DNA of 26,324 nucleotides from an uncultured Austwickia sp. (GTDB taxonomy: Bacteria > Actinomycetota > Actinomycetes > Actinomycetales > Dermatophilaceae): positions 1 to 26,324 of the forward strand of contig CAKUSI010000020.1 of assembly GCA_934678955.1 (NCBI GenBank), given 5' to 3'. A program made the position numbers and the translations under genes. Below the pieces are notes generated by a model that saw only the letters and a list, made by a program, of their open reading frames with translations, made no database searches and was not told the DNA's origin. Of this stretch, positions 6,042 to 12,500 are shown in pieces (the first letter of the stretch is position 1; every line of letters starts with the position of its first letter).

Positions 6042-8025
6042 GCATGGGGTCGTGGAGGATCACCTGAGCCCGCTGGGAGCGTCGTTCCTGTATCTCGAGG
6101 AGCCCACGACGGTGATGCATGTCGGGTCGGTGCTGGTCCTTGACCCGGGCTCCGACGGGCTCGACGTCGAGCGCTTCATGAGCCTGGTGCAGGCGCGGAT
6201 CGTGGCCTCTTCGCGATACCGGCAGAAGGTCCGGGAGCTTCCCGGACGGTTCGCCTCCCCATTCTGGGTCGACGCCGCCGACTTCGACCTCACGTACCAC
6301 GTGCGGCGCGCCGCGCTGCCTCGACCGGGCACCCGGGAACAACTGGAGGAGTTCGTCGCCCGGATCCTCTCGCGTCCGCTCGACCGGGCTCATCCACTGT
6401 GGGAGCTGTATGTCGTGGAGGGCCTCGAGCGCGGGCGCGTCGCGGTCGTCACCAAGACCCACCAAGCGCTCGTCGACGGGGTGTCGGCCGTCGACATCGC
6501 GCACCTGATCGTGGACGACGACCAGGCCACGCGACCCCACGTGCCGCCGGTGCCGCCGCCGGGGAGGGAGCCCAGCGACCTGGAGCTGCTGGCGTCGACG
6601 GCCCTGCGGGTGGCTCGCCGCCCGAGCCGCTGGGTGGGCGCGGTGGCCGGGGGCGTCGCCGAGGTGGTCTCGGTGGCGGGGCGAGCGCTGGATCAGTCCA
6701 AATCGGTCGCCTCCGCGCTCGTGCGGACCGCCGCCGACCCCGCGCCGGCCAGCCCGCTCAACGCGCGCGTCGGGGCCGCCCGGCGGGTTGCGTTCACCAG
6801 CGTCCCGCTGGACGAGTTCCGCGGCGTGCGCGATGCATACCTGCAATTGCGCGCCAGCCGGGACACCAACGTGACCGACGTGATCCTCACCGTGATCACC
6901 GGGGCTCTTCGCGCCTGGCTGCAGACCCGTGGCGAGCCCGTCCACGCTGCTGCGACAGTTCGCGCGATGGTGCCGGTGAGCGTGGCCGAGCCGGGTGGGG
7001 GCGTCGGGATCGGCGGGAGCGTCCAGGCGTGCTTCGTGGATCTGCCGGTGGGTGAGACGAGCCCTCTCATGCGCTTGGAGCAGGTCACCTTCCAGATGCG
7101 CCGGCAGGTGCGTGGGGGGCGGGCCGTGGGGGCGCGTGCGATCTCCGACATCGCCGGATTTGCGCCCACCACGCTGCACCATCTCGGCGCACAGTTGGGC
7201 AACGCTGCCTCCCGGCGCTTCTTCAACCTGGTGATCACCAACGTGCCGGGCCCCCAGCATCCCCTCTGGGTGGCGGGAGCCCGGATGGAGATCAACTACC
7301 CGATCATCCCGCTCGCGCTGGGCCAGGCGCTCTCGTTCGGTCTGACCTCCTACGACGGTCAGGTGGGCATCGGCCTCAACGGGGACCGCGCGGCCATGCA
7401 CGACCTCGAGGACTTCGTCGGCCATCTGACGGAGTCGCTCACGGAGCTGGAGATCGCCGTGGAGGCCGAGAGGAGGCGGGCCCAGTGGACGTCCGGTTCC
7501 CGGCAACAACGCTCCGCAGAGGACGGCTTGATGCCGGGAGGGGACGAGGGGCGACCGGTCGAAGGCGGCACCAGCCGAGATCCGGCGGGAGGGGACGACG
7601 GCGTGGCCAGGACACGGGTGTACGTGGCGATCGGCGAGACCGGCCTGCGGGCACTCGCCCAGGAGGGACGGCTCGTGGGCGCGGATGTCAGGGCCAGCGC
7701 GGTCACCCCCACGGTGCGGCAGGCCTTTCCGGCCGACGACGAGGAGGAACTGGAGTATGACGCCCTGCAGGTGGCCGCCGAGCTGACGGCCCGGCAACGG
7801 CCGGGCGAGCGCATCGTGGTCGCCGCCGTGGACGTCGACCCCACCGACGTGGAGGAGATCCCACCAGGGGGCGGCGTGGACGGATTCGAAGTGCGGGTCC
7901 GCTCCGACATCCCGGCGACGCGCGTACGGGCCGTGCACGCCGCGGAGCGCGGTGGCGATCCAGAGTCGGAGCTGCTGTGGTACGACGCAAGCGAGCTGTC
8001 GGCCCTGGCCGAGGGCCGGATCTGA
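6034..8025 (+). CDS. WS/DGAT-family O-acyltransferase fused in frame to a DUF6912-like C-terminal domain
   Basis: A 663-aa protein. Residues about 7-485 form a wax ester synthase/diacylglycerol acyltransferase: SPLGASFLYLEEPTTVMHVG, the AHPLWELYVVEGL (PLW) motif, the active-site region THQALVDGVSAVDI and ITNVPGPQHPLWVAG. Such enzymes transfer acyl-CoA chains to alcohols or diacylglycerol, making storage lipid. The HHxxxDG motif reads HQALVDG: His143 is kept, but the second, catalytic-type histidine is Gln144. After a hydrophilic linker, residues 524-663 resemble DUF6912 (TRVYVAIGETGLRALAQEGR, DDEEELEYDALQ, LLWYDASEL), usually a separate small protein. There is no stop between the two parts. 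The GTG at 6034 is preferred for its GGAGG ribosome-binding site at 6022-6026; it overlaps the CpaE stop by 8 nt. Acyltransferase activity is uncertain. Confidence 0.85.
   Translation: MCEHGVVEDHLSPLGASFLYLEEPTTVMHVGSVLVLDPGSDGLDVERFMSLVQARIVASSRYRQKVRELPGRFASPFWVDAADFDLTYHVRRAALPRPGTREQLEEFVARILSRPLDRAHPLWELYVVEGLERGRVAVVTKTHQALVDGVSAVDIAHLIVDDDQATRPHVPPVPPPGREPSDLELLASTALRVARRPSRWVGAVAGGVAEVVSVAGRALDQSKSVASALVRTAADPAPASPLNARVGAARRVAFTSVPLDEFRGVRDAYLQLRASRDTNVTDVILTVITGALRAWLQTRGEPVHAAATVRAMVPVSVAEPGGGVGIGGSVQACFVDLPVGETSPLMRLEQVTFQMRRQVRGGRAVGARAISDIAGFAPTTLHHLGAQLGNAASRRFFNLVITNVPGPQHPLWVAGARMEINYPIIPLALGQALSFGLTSYDGQVGIGLNGDRAAMHDLEDFVGHLTESLTELEIAVEAERRRAQWTSGSRQQRSAEDGLMPGGDEGRPVEGGTSRDPAGGDDGVARTRVYVAIGETGLRALAQEGRLVGADVRASAVTPTVRQAFPADDEEELEYDALQVAAELTARQRPGERIVVAAVDVDPTDVEEIPPGGGVDGFEVRVRSDIPATRVRAVHAAERGGDPESELLWYDASELSALAEGRI
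7587..7594 (+). promoter_or_regulatory. Internal Shine-Dalgarno-like site before the DUF6912-like domain
   Basis: GGGAGGGG lies 8 nt before an in-frame GTG (7603) that begins exactly at the DUF6912-like domain. It has the strength and spacing of a real ribosome-binding site although it lies inside the acyltransferase reading frame. Confidence 0.45.
7603..8025 (+). CDS. DUF6912-like protein, possible internally initiated product of the fused gene
   Basis: This is an alternative reading of the last 140 codons of the acyltransferase gene. Starting at GTG 7603 gives MARTRVYVAIGETGLRALAQ, which matches how stand-alone DUF6912 proteins begin (a beta strand RVYV followed by a helix), and GGGAGGGG sits at good distance. 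The conserved core includes SAVTPTVRQAF, EEELEYDAL, ERIVVAAVDV and SELLWYDASEL. Function is unknown. The two readings are not exclusive: a fused protein plus a short isoform is possible. No stop separates the genes in this sequence, so the short form is a hypothesis only. Confidence 0.4.
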   Translation: MARTRVYVAIGETGLRALAQEGRLVGADVRASAVTPTVRQAFPADDEEELEYDALQVAAELTARQRPGERIVVAAVDVDPTDVEEIPPGGGVDGFEVRVRSDIPATRVRAVHAAERGGDPESELLWYDASELSALAEGRI

Positions 8026-8028
8026 ACG

Positions 8029-8053
8029 CGCCTCGCCCAGCGTGGGGCGTGCG
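8029..8053 (+). terminator. Possible terminator of the SAF-CpaE-acyltransferase operon
   Basis: Just after the stop codon, CGCCC (8034-8038) pairs with GGGCG (8045-8049) across a 6-nt loop. An outer CGC (8029-8031) can pair with GCG (8051-8053) around a small bulge. There is no U-tract. Position fits a terminator for the plus operon. Confidence 0.4.
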
Positions 8054-8125
8054 ATGGCATCGACCAGCGTCGGGGATTGCGCCTCGGGGCGCCGGGCCTC
8101 GGTCCCTGGAGACGTCCTGATATCC

Positions 8126-8141
8126 GCCGGGTCAGCCCGGC
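8126..8141 (-). terminator. Hairpin around the DUF2505 gene stop codon
   Basis: GCCGGG (8126-8131) and CCCGGC (8136-8141) form a 6-bp stem with a TCAG loop. The minus-strand stop codon of the DUF2505 gene (8134-8132) lies in the loop. The stem is GC-rich with no U-tract. Confidence 0.45.
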
Positions 8142-8629
8142 CTCTCGCTGAGCCACTGACGGCCGAGGGATTCTTCGGAATCCAGCGCGGATCGCACGAC
8201 CGGAGCCGCGGCGGCCTCGATGCGACCTCCGATGAACAGGACGTCCGCCTTGAGGGTGCCGTCGTAACGCACCAATGTGCCGCCCTCGTGGGGTGCCAGC
8301 TCCGCCCGTGCCGTGAGCCGCAGAGGCTTGCCCGCGATCAGCACGCTGACGGACCCCTCGCGGCGTCCGTCGGCGCCGGCCGCCCCCCAGAGGGTGCGTT
8401 GATCGACGGTGAGGGTCTCGCCGACGAACGAGCGAACGAAGTCAGGAAACTTCGCGGTCGAGAAGTTTCGTCGCGTGTGGACCTCGGTGCGGTCGCCGAT
8501 GCTGCGCACGGTGGCCGACCCGGAGCGCGCCGTCTTGCGGCACAACTCTTCCTGGAACTGCGGGTCGGTCAGCATGGCGGCCACCTGGTCCGGTGGCGCC
8601 GAGAAGGTCAGCATGACGTTCAGGTCCAT
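8132..8629 (-). CDS. DUF2505 family protein (START/SRPBCC-like fold)
   Basis: A 165-aa protein with the DUF2505 signature: a strand-rich start (MDLNVMLTFSAPPDQVAAML), TDPQFQEELCRKTARSGSATV, the RRNFSTAKFPDFVRSFVGE region, and the closing strands TARAELAPHEGGTLVRYDG and LKADVLFIGGRIEAAAAPVV. The family is predicted to adopt a polyketide-cyclase/START-like helix-grip fold that binds hydrophobic ligands; the ligand is unknown. The frame is open further upstream, but the ATG at 8629 fits the family's N-terminus and has TACGGT exactly 6 nt before it, a leaderless promoter pattern. It converges with the acyltransferase operon. Confidence 0.88.
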   Translation of the reverse strand: MDLNVMLTFSAPPDQVAAMLTDPQFQEELCRKTARSGSATVRSIGDRTEVHTRRNFSTAKFPDFVRSFVGETLTVDQRTLWGAAGADGRREGSVSVLIAGKPLRLTARAELAPHEGGTLVRYDGTLKADVLFIGGRIEAAAAPVVRSALDSEESLGRQWLSERPG

Positions 8630-8635
8630 CCGCAC

Positions 8636-8641
8636 ACCGTA
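8636..8641 (-). promoter_or_regulatory. Predicted -10 element of a leaderless promoter for the DUF2505 gene
   Basis: The minus strand reads TACGGT, then GTGCGG, then ATG at 8629: a TANNNT hexamer 6 nt before the start codon, with no Shine-Dalgarno. Confidence 0.55.
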
Positions 8642-8662
8642 AGGCCTGCGCCTTCGGCACGT

Positions 8663-8716
8663 CCCGACGTGGCGTTCGTACGCTTCGAACCCGACGTGGC
8701 CTTCGCGTGCTTCGGA
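8663..8716. repeat. 27-bp tandem direct repeat upstream of the DUF2505 promoter
   Basis: Two head-to-tail 27-bp units, 8663-8689 and 8690-8716, match at 22 of 27 positions; both begin CCCGACGTGGC and share TTCG and GCTTCG blocks. Relative to the predicted DUF2505 transcription start (8629) they cover about -34 to -87, immediately upstream of the -35 region. They lie between the stop of the 126-aa gene (8784) and the promoter. They may be operator copies or simply a local duplication. Confidence 0.6.
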
Positions 8717-8783
8717 CAGTCCGCTAAGACGATGATCGGCGGGGTCGAGGGGCAGGCAGGCTCGTCGAGTGGCCTGCGGGCTT

Positions 8784-9164
8784 TCACCGCCGATTGACCG
8801 ACGGGGGCGTCGCGGGCGCCGACGGCACCGGGACTGCCGGGGTCGCCGGCTCCGCCCCATCCGATGGCCCCGTCGTGATCGTCTCGCAGACGCGCCTCAG
8901 CCGGGCCCTGGCCCGGCCGAGCTGCGACACGGCCGACTCCCGGACCCGATCGGGACCGGTGTCGACGGACATGACGAACTGACTGCGCGAGAGGGCGATG
9001 CCCAGGTCCGTCAGCACGGCACGCAGGTCCTCCACGCGCCCTGCCAGGTCGGCGCGTGCCGGATCCGTCTCCGCCCCCTCGCGCAGCCAGCGCGCGCAGG
9101 TGGCGAGGTCGGCGGCTGCGGCGTGACACGAACCCGGGTCTCCCGTCGGGCCCGCCTGAGTCAT
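8784..9164 (-). CDS. Hypothetical protein, 126 aa
   Basis: I do not recognise this protein. It is soluble. Residues about 15-95 are predicted alpha-helical (AAAADLATCARWLREGAETD, ARADLAGRVEDLRAVLTDLGIAL, RESAVSQLGRARARLRRVCETI), suggesting a helical bundle, and the last 30 residues are a Pro/Ala-rich tail. Two cysteines lie in the first 25 residues. Its ATG overlaps the stop of the 69-aa gene upstream (ATGA), so the two are probably translationally coupled. No signal peptide or catalytic motif is seen. Reality is supported by the overlap and by the leaderless promoter in front of the pair. Confidence 0.65.
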   Translation of the reverse strand: MTQAGPTGDPGSCHAAAADLATCARWLREGAETDPARADLAGRVEDLRAVLTDLGIALSRSQFVMSVDTGPDRVRESAVSQLGRARARLRRVCETITTGPSDGAEPATPAVPVPSAPATPPSVNRR

Positions 9165-9370
9165 CGTGAGGGGGGCGTGGCGAGTGCGGCGCAGCGCCCT
9201 TGCAGGACCGCCAACGCCTCCGCGATCCGCCGATGGTCCTCCTCGGTGCCCGGGTCCGGACGCAGCAGCTGCAGGACGGCCGCGACGCGGGTCGGCATCG
9301 CGTCAGAGGCGGGCCGCTCCGCGCCGACCGGAGGTGTCGGCCGGGGCGATGGGGCGCAGGTCGTCGTCAT
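9161..9370 (-). CDS. Hypothetical small protein, 69 aa, first gene of a two-gene unit
   Basis: I do not recognise this protein. The N-terminal 25 residues are Pro/Ala-rich; the rest is probably two helices (AMPTRVAAVLQLLRP and EEDHRRIAEALAVLQGRCAAL). The ATG at 9370 is preceded by TAGGCT and a 6-nt gap, a leaderless promoter pattern that supports both the gene and the start. It overlaps the 126-aa gene by 4 nt. It is divergent from the glutamate dehydrogenase gene. Confidence 0.6.
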   Translation of the reverse strand: MTTTCAPSPRPTPPVGAERPASDAMPTRVAAVLQLLRPDPGTEEDHRRIAEALAVLQGRCAALATPPSR

Positions 9371-9376
9371 GCGGCC

Positions 9377-9382
9377 AGCCTA
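9377..9382 (-). promoter_or_regulatory. Predicted -10 element of a leaderless promoter for the 69-aa gene
   Basis: The minus strand reads TAGGCT, GGCCGC, ATG: a TANNNT hexamer exactly 6 nt before the start codon at 9370. Confidence 0.5.
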
Positions 9383-9421
9383 GGAGCCGCTGGGCCCGGG
9401 AGGCCGAGCGTCCTGAACACC

Positions 9422-9430
9422 TGTGGACAG
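9422..9430 (-). promoter_or_regulatory. DnaA-box-like site upstream of the glutamate dehydrogenase gene
   Basis: The minus strand reads CTGTCCACA, one mismatch from TTGTCCACA. It lies in the 183-bp divergent region between the 69-aa gene and the dehydrogenase gene. As a single site it may be chance. Confidence 0.3.
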
Positions 9431-9485
9431 GCCATTCTTTGCCCTCAGTTCGACTGAACCCGCTCCGCTCGAAGATGCCCCTGAC

Positions 9486-9491
9486 TAGCCT
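9486..9491 (+). promoter_or_regulatory. Possible -10 element for the glutamate dehydrogenase gene
   Basis: TAGCCT matches TANNNT and would place transcription start near 9498, giving a leader of about 55 nt that contains the GAGGAAGGTGGGG ribosome-binding region. No clear -35 is seen. Confidence 0.35.
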
Positions 9492-9553
9492 TGCTTTCTA
9501 CGAAGCGCAAGGTTCGCACGTTGTTGTGCCGCCTGAGGAAGGTGGGGTTCGCC

Positions 9554-12500
9554 ATGTCCACAGCCCACGAGGAATCCCGGACTCAGCTGCTCCAGGCCGT
9601 GGCCCAACTGGCCGGCCGTCAGGCCGGCCCGGCCCTGGAGACCCTCCTGCGGCTGTACTACCGCCACGTGGTGACCGAGGAGCTCCTCGCTCGGCGACCC
9701 GAGGATCTGCTCGGCGCCGTGCTCTCCCATCGGGCGCTCGCGTCCCAGCGGGAGCCGGGGGAGGCGCGGCTTCGCGTGTTCACCCCGACCGTCGAGCAGG
9801 AGGGCTGGACGACCGGGCATACCGTGGTGGAGATCGTCACCGACGACATGCCGTTCCTGGTCGACTCGGTGTCGTCCTGCGCGATCCGCCAGGGCAGCAG
9901 CGTGCACCTGATGGTGCACCCCCAGTTGGTCGTCCGCCGTGACGAGTCGGGGGCCCTCATCGAGATCATCGACGTCCCGATCCACGAGGCGCCGCAGGAA
10001 CCGGGCGTGGGCGTGGAGTCCTGGATGCACCTCCAGATCGACCGGGAGAGCGACGCGGCGGACCGCGAGGCGCTGGCGCGCGAACTCCACGGTGTCCTGG
10101 CCGACGTGCGCGCCTCGGTGGAGGATTGGGGGCTGCTCACCACCAAGGCGCTGGAGCTGGCCGACGAAGTGCACGCGAACGTGCCGTCGTGCGCCTCGCG
10201 TGAGGATGCGGACAACGCCGAAGCTCTGCTGCGCTGGGTGGGCGAGGGGCACTTCACGTTGCTCGGCTACCGGGAGTACGCGTTGACGAGTGAGGACGAC
10301 GTCGACGCGCTCGTGCCCGTGCCGGGCACCGGGCTCGGTCTCATGCGTGACTCGGGCAACAGCTGTGCGGAACCCGAACTGCTCCTCGGGCCTGCGTCGG
10401 CCAAGGCACGCGAACCGGAGATCATGATCGTCACCAAGGCGAACTCGGTCTCGACGGTGCACCGTCCCGTCTACCTCGACTACATCGGGCTGAAGACCTT
10501 CGACGAGAACGAACAGGTGTGCGGCGAGCGGCGGTTCATCGGTCTGTTCACCGCGGGGACGTACACCCATTCGGTGACCCAGATCCCGTACGTGTCCTCC
10601 AAGGTCGCCAAGGTGATCGCGGCGAGCGGTTTCGACGCGGACAGCCACCTCGGCAAGGACCTGATGACCGTCCTCGAGACCTACCCGCGGGACGAGCTTT
10701 TCCAGGCTTCCGTGGAGGACCTCACCCGCGTCTGCGTCGCGGTCGTGCACCTCCAGGGTCGGCGCCAGCCGCGACTCTTCCTCCGCAAGGACGCGTACGG
10801 GCGCTTCATGAGCTGCATCGTCTACATCCCGCGGGACCGGTACACGACCAGCGTCCGACTGAAGCTGGAGAAGCTGCTGCAGCGCGCCTTCGCCGGAGTC
10901 TCGGTCGAGGACACGGCGCGGGTGAGCGAGTCCGCGCTCGCGCGGCTGTTCTTCGTGGTCCGGACCCCCGCCGGCGTGGAGATCCCCGACGTGGACGTGG
11001 ACGACCTGCAGCGTCAGGTCGCGGATGCCACGCGGACCTGGGCAGAAGACCTCGCCGACGCCGCCAGGGCCGAGTACGGAGAGGAGCACGCGGCCCGGCT
11101 CCTCGCGCGGTGGGGCAACGCGTTCCCCGAGGCGTACAAGGAGGACTTCGAGGCGCGCATCGCCGTCGTCGACCTGCGCCACGTCGAGGCGCTGGCCGAC
11201 GACGACGTCCGGCTGAACCTCTACCACCTCCCCGGGGAGGCGCCCAACGAACGGCGCATCAAGCTCTACCGTCGCGGTGCCGTCACGTTGACCACCCTGT
11301 TGCCCACGTTCACCGACATGGGGCTGGAGGTCACCGACGAGAGGCCGTACGAGCTGACGCCGAACGACGGCGCGCCCGTGTTCGTCTACGATTTCGGCCT
11401 GCGCGTCCCCAGCGAAAGGATCTGGTCCAACGGCCAGGACGGGATGCGCCACCGGTTCCAGGAAGCACTCCAGTCCGTCTGGGGTGGGATGGCGGAGTCC
11501 GACGGCTTCAACGCGCTCGTTCTGTCCGCGGGGCTCACCTGGCGGCAGGTGGTCATGCTGCGCACAGTCGCGAAATACCAACGGCAGACCGGGACTCCGT
11601 TCACGCAGACCTACATCACGAGCACGCTGCGGCAGAACCCGCACATCGTGTGCCTGCTCGTCGAGCTGTTCGAGACCCGCTTCGATCCGGAGCGTTTCGA
11701 CGGAGTCGCAGGCCCGGAAAGGGCCGCGGCCGAGCAGGACGTCCAGGCCCGGATCCTCGCCGCGCTGGACGAGGTCGAGAGCCTGGACCACGACCGGATC
11801 CTGCGGGGCTTCCTCGGCGTCATCCTGGGGACGCTGCGGACCAACTTCTTCCAGGACCCGCCTCCGGACGAGCAAGGACACACCCCCGAGTTCACCCGGA
11901 CGGTCTGCCTCAAGATCGATCCCCGGGCGGTGCCGGGACTGCCCCCGCCGCTGCCGATGTTCGAGATCTGGGTCTACAGCCCGCGGGTCGAAGGCGTGCA
12001 TCTGAGGTTCGGCAAGGTGGCCCGCGGCGGCCTGCGCTGGTCGGACCGGCGGGAGGATTTCCGCACCGAGGTGCTCGGCCTGGTGAAGGCGCAGATGGTG
12101 AAGAACGCCGTCATCGTGCCGACCGGCAGCAAGGGTGGCTTCTACGCCAAGCAGCTGCCGGATCCGGCGGTGGATCGGGACGCCTGGCTCGCCGAGGGCA
12201 GGGCCGCATACCGGTTGTTCATCGCCTCGCTGCTCGACGTGACCGACAACCGCGTCGGCAACCAGATCGTGGCGCCCAAGCAGGTGGTTCGGCACGACCC
12301 CGAGGATCCGTACCTGGTGGTCGCGGCCGATAAGGGGACCGCCACGTTCTCGGATCTGGCCAACTCCGTGGCGCAGGCGCACGGCTTCTGGCTGGACGAC
12401 GCCTTCGCCTCCGGTGGTTCGGCGGGCTACGACCACAAGGGCATGGGCATCACCGCCCGGGGCGCCTGGGAGTCCGTCAAGCGGCACTTCCGGGAGATGG

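Noticed and set aside
5956..7938. A 660-codon open frame antisense to the acyltransferase gene
   Set aside because: Composition is typical of an antisense shadow, with no recognisable motif; the plus-strand frame has clear family signatures.
8672..8690. GTTCG...CGAAC as a LexA (SOS) box
   Set aside because: The actinobacterial LexA box has the half-sites in the opposite order (CGAAC-N4-GTTCG); here they are inverted and 7 bp apart.
8663..8716. The 27-bp repeat as a coding repeat (9-residue units such as HVGFEAYER) extending the DUF2505 protein upstream
   Set aside because: The frame is open, but DUF2505 proteins start near the ATG at 8629, which has a leaderless promoter directly before it; the repeats then lie upstream of transcription.
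9554..9562. ATGTCCACA at the glutamate dehydrogenase start codon as a DnaA box
   Set aside because: It is the start of the coding sequence (Met-Ser-Thr) and a single near match; coding constraint explains it.
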